DNA from: Plotosus lineatus
Taxonomy: Eukaryota > Chordata > Actinopteri > Siluriformes > Plotosidae
DNA length: 64,000 bases
Reading direction: 5' to 3'
Assembly: GCA_024760905.1 (NCBI GenBank)
Contig: CM045745.1
Span: 18,591,782-18,655,781 of the forward strand
The first letter of the stretch is position 1; every line of letters begins with the position of its first letter. Positions 11,473-21,099 of the stretch are shown here, piece by piece. The notes below the pieces were generated by a model. The model saw only the letters and a program-made list of their open reading frames with translations. It was not told where the DNA came from and did not search any database. The position numbers were made by a program, and so were the translations under genes.

Positions 11473-12424
11473 CAGGGGTCCCCAACCACCGGTCCGCGGA
11501 CTGGTATCCGCGGTCCGGGCTCAATTGGTATCGGTCCGCAGCAGAAATAATCAATTATTTCTGTTTTATTTATTATCTGAGTCTGCACAATCTTTTATTT
11601 TTTAAAAATCTTTTATTTGGAAAAATGGCTGAATTCTCTCGGTTACATTTCGTCGGTGATTTGAGTGCTACAATGTAACCCACAAGGGGACGGCACATGA
11701 ACAGAGGCGAGTTCAACATGTTTCACACAATAGCAGGGATTATGGGTGAGACTGAGCCTGAGCCTTCATTCTCCCTGCTGGTGCACTATCACCCGTGTAT
11801 TTTTTATTTATTTTTTAAAAGAAAAGTTCAAACTCTACTTCCCAACCAACTTTAGTTCAGCTGTTGAAAAATAACATTCATAGAGTTCTTCTTCTTCCTC
11901 TTCTTAATAATAATAGTCTGTCTGTCTGTCTTCCTTTTGGCTTTTTCCCTTTTACTCGAGAGTCGCCACAGCGAATCATCTGATTCGCACATTTTGATTT
12001 GGCAGAGGTTTTTACGTCGGATGCCCTTCCTGTCACAACCCTTTTTAGCAAGGGACAGAAACATGCTGACGGCTTTGCAGCTACTCTTTACGAAAGTCAG
12101 CAATGGTTCTTTTACATGCCTCTCACCATAGACAGTGACAGACATGGCCCGCCTTTGATAACCCAGTTAGCTGCACTGGGGGGGACAGTGACAACCTTGT
12201 GGAGAGTGGGACTCGAACCCCCAGCCTTTGGATCAGCGATCCAGTGCCCTATCCCACTAGACCACCACTGCCCCTTGTATATATAATAATGATAATAGTA
12301 ATAATAATAATTTTATATTGTAAATATAATTTATTTATATAAACAATCTATGACACACTCCGATCCGCGGTAAAATTGTCAAGCATTGGCCGGTACGAGG
12401 TGATAACAAGGTTGGGGACTCCTG
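11473..12424. mobile_element. Non-autonomous hAT element, copy 1, interrupted by a SINE
   Basis: The ends are inverted repeats: CAGGGGTCCCCAACC at 11473 and GGTTGGGGACTCCTG ending at 12424. The flanking 8-mers TACTAGAC (11465-11472) and TACTAGCC (12425-12432) match at 7 of 8 positions, as expected for hAT 8-bp duplications. The interior matches a second copy at 47073-47627. It encodes no transposase. A SINE at 11917-12274 sits inside near the TAATAATAATAG repeat. Confidence 0.88.
11917..12274 (-). mobile_element. tRNA-derived SINE with RTE-type tail, inside hAT copy 1
   Basis: The right end is the complement of GGGGCAGTGGTGGTCTAGTGG (tRNA-like head), and the left end is the (GACA)n-type tail preceded by the RTE-shared block (GGCGACTCTCGAG complement). 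The hAT copy at 47073-47627 has no SINE at the matching position, which confirms this is a later insertion. The flanking TAATAATR-rich sequence blurs the target-site duplication. Confidence 0.9.
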
Positions 12425-12444
12425 TACTAGCCTACTGCAGGAAA

Positions 12445-12485
<41 letters not shown>

Positions 12486-12952
12486 ACACACACAGGATAC
12501 AATTTGAAACAGCCAATTAGGCTCATTTCTACATCTTTAGACTGCAGATGACTAACTGGAGTCATCCCATGGAAGCATGGGAGCAACTACATGCAAAAAA
12601 TATCGAAGGTCAGGACTCAAAACTCAGAACTCTTATGTTCGTGTTGATTGGCTCGATTTTACTTCTGGGAAAATGTTTACAGGAACAGCACCAGGAGGAA
12701 AAAGTATGTTTTTTTTTTTGTATGCTTTTTTTGTTTATTTTCAGCTTTCATGTAAGTAGTTTGATTGACACCACAAAATGAATAACACAGATACCAGTAA
12801 AACTATTTTATTGTTCTGTCATCATTTATGTTTTCCACCTCGATGCTAATAAGCACTTACCGTTTCACTCCGCTGGTAACATTTTAATAAGCAGCCAACC
12901 ACTCCAATTTTTAAAGCACCTTGGGTGCTCATCACATTGAAAACGGTAAATA
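12425..12952. other. (CA)n tract and unassigned sequence
   Basis: A (CA)n run lies at 12447-12494. The remainder has no recognised gene or element. Confidence 0.6.
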
Positions 12953-12954
12953 TA

Positions 12955-14507
12955 CTAGTCCTTCTCAAAAAATTAGCATATTGTGATAAAGTTCATTATT
13001 TACTGTAATGTACTGATAAAAATTAAACTTTCATATATTTTAGATTCATTGCACACCAAATGAAATATTTCAGGTCTTTATTGTTTTAATGCTGATGATT
13101 TTGGCATACAGCTCATGAAAACCCAAAATTCCTATCTCAAAAAATTAGCATATCATGTTCAGGTAGTCTAAACGAGCTATTAAGCTAATCATCTGAATCA
13201 ACCAATTAACTCTAAACACCTGCAAAACATTCCTGAGGCTTTTAAAAACTCCCAGCCTGGTTCATTACTCAAAACCGCAATCATGGGTAAGACAGCCGAC
13301 CTGACTGCTGTCCAGAAGGCCATCATTGACACCCTCAAGCAAGAGGGTAAGACACAGAAAGAAATCTCTGAGCGAATAGGCTGTTCCCAGAGTGCTGTAT
13401 CAAGCCACCTCAGTGGGATGTCTGTGGGAAGGGAAAAGTGAAAGAAGGGCCAATTCCAGACCTTGGGGGACCTGTGGAAGCAGTGGACTGAGTCTGGAGT
13501 AGAAAGATCCAGAGCCACCGTGCACAGGTGTGTGCAGGAAATGGGCTACAGGTGCCGCATTCCCCAGGTCAAGCCACTTTTGAACCAAAAACAGCGGCAG
13601 AAGCGCCTGACCTGGGCTACAGAGAAGCAGCACTGGACTGTTGCTCAGTGGTCCAAACTACTTTTTCGGATGAAAGCAAGTGTTGCATGTCATTCGGAAA
13701 TCAAGGTGCCAGAGTCTGGAGGAAGACTGGGGAGAAGGAAATGCCAAAATGCCTGAAGTCCAGCGTCAGGTACCCACAGTCAGTGATGGTCTGGGGTGCC
13801 ATGTCAGCTGCTGGTGTTGGTCCACTGCGTTTCATCAAGGGCAGGGTCAATGCAGCTGGCTATCAGGAGATTTTGGAGCACTTCATGCTTCCATCTGCTG
13901 AAAAGCTTTATGGAGATGAAGATTTCATTTTTCAGCACGACCTGGCACCTGCTCACAGTGCCAAAACCACTGCTAAATGGTTTACTGACCATGGTATTAC
14001 TGTGCTCAATTGGCCTGCCAACTCTCCTGACCTGAACCCCATAGAGAATCTGTGGGATATTGTGAAGAGAAAGTTGAGAGACACCAGACCCAACACTGTG
14101 GATGAGCTTAAGGCCGCTATCGAAGCATCCTGGGCCTCCATAACACCTCAGCAGTGCCACAGGCTGATTGCCTCCATGCCACGCTGCATTGAAGCAGTCA
14201 TTTCTGCAAAAGGATTCCCGACCAAGTATTGAGTGCATAACTGAACATAATTATTTGAAGGTTGACTTTTTTTTGTATTAAAAACATATTTTTTACTGGT
14301 CGGATGAAATATGCTAATTTTTTGAGATAGGGATTTTTTGTTTTTCTTTACTTTTTTGCCAAAATTATCAATATTAAAACAATAAAAGGCTTGAACTACT
14401 TCAGTTGTGTGTAATGAATCTGAAATATATAAAGTCTAATATTTATCAGTACATTACAGAAAATAATGAACTTTATCACAATATGCTAATTTTTTGAGAA
14501 GGACCAG
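12955..14507 (+). mobile_element. Well-preserved Tc1/mariner element
   Basis: The outer ends are inverted repeats with CCTTCTCAAAAAATTAGCAT, flanked by TA at 12953-12954 and 14508-14509. Inner copies (CTATCTCAAAAAATTAGCAT near 13132 and its complement near 14310-14330) give the inverted-repeat/direct-repeat layout. At 1553 bp it is close to full length. A second, truncated copy at 39418-40252 is almost identical where they overlap, so this family was active fairly recently. Confidence 0.93.
13283..14232 (+). pseudogene. Nearly intact Tc1 transposase (DD34E)
   Basis: The frame starts MGKTADLTAVQKAIIDTLKQ at 13283 with a helix-turn-helix (KEISERIGCSQSAV) and ends ...SAKGFPTKY at 14232. Catalytic residues are all present: SDESK (Asp at 13669), FIFQHDLAPAH (Asp at 13939) and NPIENLW (Glu at 14044), with 34 residues between the last two. 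Two lesions disable it: a premature stop at about 13439 after SGMSVGREK, near a likely deletion in the linker between the two DNA-binding domains, and a frameshift around 13650-13668. The expected length of about 340 codons is therefore reduced. The enzyme would bind the inner and outer terminal repeats and move the element by cut and paste into TA sites. Confidence 0.9.
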
Positions 14508-14517
14508 TATTTCCACA

Positions 14518-14826
14518 CAGTGATCCCTCGCTATTTATTTACATCTTATAGATTACTTTTGAATGTTTATTATTATAAGCATTTATAGCATTGAATATGG
14601 ATTTATTGATATTATAGACATATATACAGATATGTATATATTTCATATAATATTATATTTCAGACCTCCCCACGACCGCCGATTACAATGAAGTAGGATC
14701 GACCCCCCTAATTGATATATATTTGTATTATACATCAGTCAGGGGGGGTTCGATCCTACTTCATTGTAATCGGTGGTCGTGGGGAGGTCTCAGTCCCCAC
14801 TGACCACAGAAAATGAGGGATTCCTG
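14518..14826 (+). mobile_element. pogo-like MITE with a 50-bp internal hairpin
   Basis: The left end, CAGTGATCCCTCGC, and the right end, GAGGGATTCCTG followed by TA, are imperfect inverted repeats of the type seen in fish pogo/Tigger-derived MITEs. Inside, 14662-14709 and 14741-14790 are reverse complements over about 48 bases around a 31-base loop. In sister copies this block occurs only once, near the right end, so here it has been duplicated in inverted orientation. No coding sequence is present. Confidence 0.75.
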
Positions 14827-16035
14827 TATACACACACATACACACACACGTACACACAAAGCCCCAGTTATACAATTGAGGTCGTTTGCAAAACAAGGAT
14901 AATTAGATATGCATTGAAAGCCTTATTTAATTTCTGAATCGGCAAAAAAAAAATACAAACTCTTTGAGTAACCGCACCTTAAATTAGTTACGTTACACTA
15001 TTTTTGGACTGTCAACAATACTGGGAACAATGAAAAACTGAGGTAGGCCAGCTGGCTAGAGAGAATTTGCTAAATCAGAAAGTAGAGCAAAAAAGACACT
15101 GAGATAAATAGAGAACAGATTTTCATTTAAAAGTATTTTGAGAAGTGGAATATGTTGAACGGTGGGTTGAACTCGACGTTTGATTAAGAAGTTGCAGGGC
15201 TTGTAGTTCACAGCTGTGATTTCGGATCTTTTTACATCCTTGCTTGCAGTCCAAAGTAATATGGTTGTTGTAATATGGTGTTAATCTTGACTTTATTTTC
15301 AATATGTGGAGTTTTTATCCAAAGTTCTATTTGAATTAAGAAATTGATCAGCATGCAACATATACTTACAACATATACATGTATGATGATATAACACCAC
15401 AACACCCCTAAACTCCATTAAAACATTACTGAACACTATTTGTTTCTGATATTTATGAACTGGTTTCAAATCCCAACTCTATTTGACTGCTAGAACTATT
15501 GTTAATAGTTTGATACCTTGATTTTGAGCATCAAGTCATTAAATAACGTCTGTGCTCCTACTGCCATGACACCGCACCTTCCATTTCTGATTACTGGCCG
15601 TTTTTGTACTGAATCTTCTTTTTTTAATTTGCAGATTCCCTGTCTTGTCTTACATTGGTCTTCTTGTTAACATGTTTTCAGAAAAGACTAGGAGTAGTTT
15701 TCATATCGTCACTGATTTTTGTTTCATACACTGTGTGCGCTTCTCTGATAGTATTTGCTAAGTGGTTCTGTAAAGACCTGAATTTCTCATAACCTTGATT
15801 CAAGTTGGTGAATTTCTACCAGCTGACATTCCTGTCCATGTGCCATGCCCACACAGAAAGGTGTCTGATTTTCTTACACACTGAAACCAGCAGTTTCTTT
15901 TTTTGTTCCGTATCAAATAAGCGAGAGATTTGTGTCAAAATATATGTCCGGATTTCCGATCTTCCCGAAATTATACAATTACTAATTAAATATTCAATTT
16001 TATATTGTGAACAAACACGTACACTACCTTTTTTT
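14827..16035. other. No gene seen
   Basis: A short (CA)n tract lies at 14829-14860. The remainder is AT-rich single-copy-looking sequence without a recognised element. Confidence 0.45.
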
Positions 16036-16172
16036 TCTGTTGCTGTAGCTAGTTAGAGCTGCAGCTTTGGGACTGAAAGATCACTGGTTCGATTCGTGAA
16101 CCAGCAGGAAAAATGTTTGGTGGCAGGGGAGTGAACTGCACCCTCTGAAATAACCTTGAGCAAGGTAACAAA
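16036..16172 (+). mobile_element. Old tRNA-derived SINE relic
   Basis: The order GTTAGAGCTGCAGCTTTGGG, GATCACTGGTTCGATTC (B box-like) and CCAGCAGGAAAAATGTTTGG, then TAACCTTGAGCAAGG, is that of a widespread fish tRNA-derived SINE. A second relic in the opposite direction lies at 37551-37707. It is degraded, and the limits are approximate. Confidence 0.6.
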
Positions 16173-16556
16173 CCACCAACTTCTTTCCGTCATGGCTGAT
16201 TTTCTGCTCACATGCAGAGTAGTTTTGTATCGTCAGGAACATATGCATATTCATGAGGAAAACCAAGATGTTTGCAGATAAAATATCTGTTACACCAGGG
16301 AGGTACCAGATAACAGGTGGTTGCTGAATATTCAGAATAAATGAAAATCTGCTGCTTATACAATACGAGTTTATAGTATACAGTGAACTCTATGCAAGTT
16401 GAAATACACTCGTATGAACATTCCACTTCTGTTCTGTGTGGAATGTGGCTTTAATAAAACAACCCTCGTATATTTTATGAAAATATAAAAAGTTTAAAAA
16501 ATATCTGGCTCAAAATTTAAAAATGAATGATTAACATTTGGTCTGGGGTGGTCTTT
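16173..16556. other. No gene seen
   Basis: Nothing recognisable was found; the sequence is AT-rich. Confidence 0.4.
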
Positions 16557-16641
16557 GTAAGTTACCCAGGGTGTACCTCACCCTTGTCCAGTGTTCACTG
16601 GGATAGACTCCGGTTTCTCCGGGTCCCTGATTGTATTAAGC
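16557..16641 (+). mobile_element. L2-type tail fragment
   Basis: CCAGGGTGTACCTCACCCTTGTCCAG ... CACTGGGATAGACTCCGG ... TGTATTAAGC follows the order of the L2/SINE tails elsewhere in the window. It abuts the RTE fragment at 16642, which probably inserted into it. Confidence 0.6.
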
Positions 16642-17063
16642 CGTTCTTCTTCTTTGCCTTTCGGCTGCTCCCTTCAGGGGTCGCCATAGCAAATCATCCG
16701 CCTCCATCTCACCCTGTCCTCTGCATCTTCTTTTTTGACTCCAACAACCTTCATGTCTTCCTTCACCACATCCATAAATCTCTTCTTTGGTCTTCCTCTA
16801 GGCCTTCTGCCTGGTAGTTCCAACCTCAGCATCCTACTACCAATATATTCACTATCCCTCCTCTGTACATGTCCAAACCATTTCAATCTAGCCTCTCTGA
16901 CTTTGTCTCCAAAACATCGTATATGTGCTGTCCCTCTGATATACTCATTCCTGATCCTATCCATCCTCGTTACTCCCAGAGAGAACCTCAACATTTTCAT
17001 CTCTGCTACCTCCAGCTCTGCCTCCTGTCTTTTCCCCAGCGCCACTGTTTCTAAGCCAAAAGT
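16642..17063 (-). mobile_element. 5'-truncated RTE LINE, 3' end only
   Basis: The minus strand encodes the C-terminus of the RTE polyprotein (EMKMLRFSLGVTRMDRIRNE ... RWFGHVQRRDSEYIGSRM), ending CYGDP-stop at 16674. The 3' untranslated end contains GCGACCCCTGAAGGGAGCAG. The open frame from 17045 to 16674 is intact for this part. It is the typical outcome of incomplete target-primed reverse transcription. Confidence 0.9.
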
Positions 17064-17174
17064 TTAGTAAAAAGTAAAAGAAAATTATTTATTAAACCAT
17101 TTAAACATTTTATTAACATATTAAACCATTTTATTAACATATTTATTAATTAAACCATTATTAAACATTTTTAT

Positions 17175-17338
<164 letters not shown>

Positions 17339-17355
17339 TACAATGCACATGTTTA

Positions 17356-17822
17356 TTCTAGCGTTGCGGGCCACGCCCACAAGACATGGAATTCAAAGCG
17401 CATTCCCTGCTTGACCAGTTACTGAATTTAAACAACTTAAAAAACTAAACTAAAAACTAAAACGTTCTCTCTCTCTCTCATGTGAATTCAAAGCGCATTT
17501 CCTGCTTCACAAACTCAACTTTAATTTGATTCGTTCATTTATTAAACATTTACTGAATTAAAACAACTTAAAGAATGAAACTAAAAACTAAAGAGTGAAG
17601 CTTCCTTCTGTCTCTATCTGGGAGGCCAGCGGGGCGGGATGTTGAGAGACAGCCAATGAGAGAGCAACTTGGTCGTGTGAAATTTTGATTGGCACGTTTG
17701 AATTTTAAATTTCTTTTCGTAAGAGGGGGTTGTTTCATATCTTGGGGACAGAAACTCAGGAACTGTTTTTCGTAATCCGGGGATTTCGTACACAGGGGTC
17801 TTCGTAATTTGAGGGCCGACTG
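17356..17822 (-). mobile_element. pogo/Tigger-like element end with internal duplication
   Basis: The right end, read on the minus strand, is CAGTCGGCCCTCAAATTACG, preceded by TA at 17823-17824, and it resembles the left end of the copy at 40261-40690. Both share the block CAATCAAAATTYCACACGA..CTCTCTCATTRGCTGTCTC and the CCCGCCCCGCTGGCCTCCCA region. A unit containing ATTCAAAGCGCATTYCCTGC and CAACTTAAARAA occurs twice (from about 17388 and 17485), so part of it is tandemly duplicated. No transposase is seen. Confidence 0.65.
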
Positions 17823-17824
17823 TA

Positions 17825-18335
17825 TGTACGTATATATATATATATACACACACATACACCAGAGGTCCTGGAGGGCCCCACGTCATGTACATTTAAGTGT
17901 TTACCATGAGCTGCCATGCCCTGCTCTGTCACGCTTTAAAACATGAAGAGCAGTTAATTATCTAGTAGTTAAAGCAGATGTTTTGAGAACAAGAAAAATA
18001 CAAAGTGTGCAAGGACCAGGATTGGGAACCCTTCTTATAGCCAAGAGAATATCTGAGGCTCTCAGCAGGGTGGCAGATTTTCTACTTCCCCTTGGTATTT
18101 TAAGAAACTATTTCAAAGCATTGCTCTTAATATTATACTTACAGCGACAATTAAAACATGGAAGAAGAGACAATGCAGTTGAATAAATTGTATCTAGAGT
18201 TACAACACAGTCAGTTAAAATTGAGCTAGAAAGGGAGGTTATCGGGTCATTTCATTGTTAATGAGAATCTGGAATTGGCCGAGTAATTTGAAATGAATAC
18301 AATAGGCTATTTGATATTGTTGCATAATTTAATGA

Positions 18336-18409
<74 letters not shown>

Positions 18410-18485
18410 TCTTTTCCCTCCACAGTTTGAGTGAATCACTAACTTCCAAATTAGCCTGATGATGCTTACATACTTCTTTTACAGC
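17825..18485. other. Unassigned sequence with an (AT)n array
   Basis: A short (AT)n(AC)n tract is at 17830-17856, and a pure (AT)n array of about 65 bp lies at 18337-18402, followed by T-rich sequence. No gene was recognised. Confidence 0.6.
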
Positions 18486-18960
18486 AGGAGTCCCCAACCT
18501 TTTTATCTCTGCGGACCAGTCAATGCTTTTTTTTTTTTTTTAACAAAGTTCGTAAGGCCTATATAAAGCCTTTATTGTAGTGCCAGAGGTATAGTGGCAA
18601 TACTTTCGAAATTGTAGAAAAAGCAAACAAAGAGCACATAATGGAGCTTAACCCAAAAAAAAAAAAAAAAAACCTAACCTTGCTTTTTTCACCATTTCTG
18701 TTTAAATTTAGACATTACAGTATTGTATTTTTGACTTTTGTGGATCAGATCACTTTTAGAATTCACATCACAAAAGCAGTGCTGATTATATTAATTAAAA
18801 AAAAAAAAAAACATGAGTACATTTTGAGTCTGAGACAAAAACTTACATATGATTGTGAAATGAAAGGTAAGCCATCCGTCAACATGCTTGTGGGGAATTC
18901 AATTCTGAAGTTTTTAATAATGTAAATAATTTTTAACATACTCTTGTTTGGTCACAAATC
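18486..18960 (+). mobile_element. hAT-like left end and possible degraded interior
   Basis: CAGGAGTCCCCAACCTTTTT at 18486, followed by CTGCGGACCAGTC, is the left end of another hAT subfamily. No matching right end was found, so the downstream limit is arbitrary. Poly-A runs at 18655-18672 and 18798-18813 suggest later disruption. Confidence 0.5.
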
Positions 18961-18970
18961 TCCTCTTCTA

Positions 18971-19097
18971 TCCTTTTGGCTTTTTCTCTTTCTCAGGGGT
19001 CGCCACAGCGAATCATCTGATTCACACATTTGATTTGGCATAGGTTTTTACATTGGATGCCCTTCCTGACACAACCCTTTTAACAAGGGATAGAAAC
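18971..19097 (-). mobile_element. SINE 3' fragment, RTE-type tail
   Basis: This matches the last 125 or so bases of the SINE on the minus strand (complement of CTGTGGCGACCCCTGAG and GGAAGGGCATCC). It stops at AACAAGGGATAGAAACA, inside the body, so it is 5' truncated. Confidence 0.85.
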
Positions 19098-19907
19098 ACA
19101 TTCAAAATTAAGACACATAAATTGCATCTTAGAATGAATTCAACTCTACAACCTTTAATTTTCCACCATCTCACAACCACGAACAATTTCAGTCATTGTG
19201 GCACTGCTCCACAATCCACCTGAAATATCCATGGAGTCTGAGCCTAGATCAGTTTCTGCTTATGAATGGACAAACCCTGTGATTCATCAAACCCGGCTTT
19301 CTGAGATACAGTTTTGTGCAGTCCTTTGAGAAATATCTGATCAATTAGGGGTGAAAATAAATGCATCCAGCGTCTGCTGGTGCTGTAGAGGAATCTCAGT
19401 GGGAGAAAAGGACATTATCCCTGAGTAAATCCAATACATTCCCCCTCGCCTTCATTTAATGATGCAGAATCGTTCATATAGAGACTAATGGAATGGAAAA
19501 GGAGCAAGCTTGCTGGGGTGGGGTGGGGGGGTGAAAATGGTAGTTTCCGGAAAAGCAAGTGCTCTTGGCTCTTACAGTGAAGTGTACATTATAAAAAGGA
19601 AACTATTAGGTTCCATCAGAGCAACTTAGCGCTAAGGTAGGCTGTGAATAAATTAGATGGATCGATTAATGCAATGCCGTAAACACACAATGAATAGGCT
19701 CCATGGGGTTAAAGAGAAAAGTTTCGCTTTTACACCTTATAATTTCACAGTAATTTAATTTAATATAGTTTATTTGTATAATACAATTCATTTTTACGTG
19801 AGAATATAACAGATAAACTTTCAATATAAGCTTCTGTTTAAAAAGCAGCAAGGTCAGATATAGGTTAATTACATTTTTAGATAATCTATTTCTCTGTGGA
19901 AACAAGT

Positions 19908-19985
<78 letters not shown>

Positions 19986-20859
19986 TGTTCATTTTGATTG
20001 TTTTGTTCATTTGTAATTTCTATATTTATTACTGTTTCACATTTCTCATATCGTTCAACTGACAGATATTCAAGACAGTCTGCTAGCCATGAGTTGTTCT
20101 GGTATTGCTTTCCTCATTCCCCCAACCACCCCAGCATGTGACAATTTATCTCATTTTTAGCTGAGGTACTGAGAGGAGCAGAATAATTTGTGAAATAAGT
20201 TTTGGATGGTTGTCCCATTTCCTTCCGGGTGTATCCACCACAGGAAACCTAATAAGGCTGTGCAATTAATGATTTGGTGCTGATTGTTTGTTATACACCA
20301 CTGACATTTATGATGATGTGCAGCAATAATAAAAAAAAAAAAAATACCAATGAAAACACTGAAGCCAAAAATAGAAACTCATAGGCCACCAGTCAGACTT
20401 GCACATAATAAAAACCCAGAATCTTACTCTTATTGTTATAATCTGTGTTTAGGGGGATTTTGAATGTGGCAGCTCTTCTAATTCTGTTTCTCCCCCGTGC
20501 TGCAGGCACCAGCGGAGGGGCGTGGCTATATATTTATATATACATGTATACATACATTTTCGGCACATGCAAAGGAATGGGATTATAATATGCAGTGTAG
20601 ACTTTGTAGAAATTCCCTTAAAGATACAGCCATTTCCACCAATAATAGTTATGTACAATATAAACAATGTCTAGACTGTCATTCAGATCAATTTGAAAAC
20701 ATGATCTTCATTCACAGACAAGCACAGTTCTAGGTGACCAAAGGTGAGCATGCTCTGAGCTACTGTACCCTATAGTAGTCAAATGGAGGATGGACCTCAT
20801 TGCTGCTAAATAAGCGAGAAAATCGGGCACTCCTTAAATAACCTGTATGACCATTGCAG

Positions 20860-20932
<73 letters not shown>

Positions 20933-21089
20933 TCCACACTGAATTTAAAACAGGTTTACTCACCACTCTTTAGGAATAGAAAAGGAGTATCATCAGAAAT
21001 CTTAAAATCCTTTTTTTTTTACTACAGGTAAAATGACTACATTGTGATGTGATAAAGGTTCACAATGTATATCGAACAAGAGACAATTC
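19098..21089. other. No gene seen; two long (CA)n arrays
   Basis: The (CA)n arrays are at 19913-19983 and 20864-20930. A TATATATTTATATATACATG patch lies at 20528-20548. No coding region or further element could be supported. Confidence 0.55.
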
Positions 21090-21099
21090 ATTCATCAAT

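Noticed and set aside
12955..13160. Retroviral LTR suggested by the repeated ends of Tc1 elements
   Set aside because: The repeats are inverted, not direct, and the gene inside is a DD34E transposase; no gag-pol or primer-binding site was seen anywhere.
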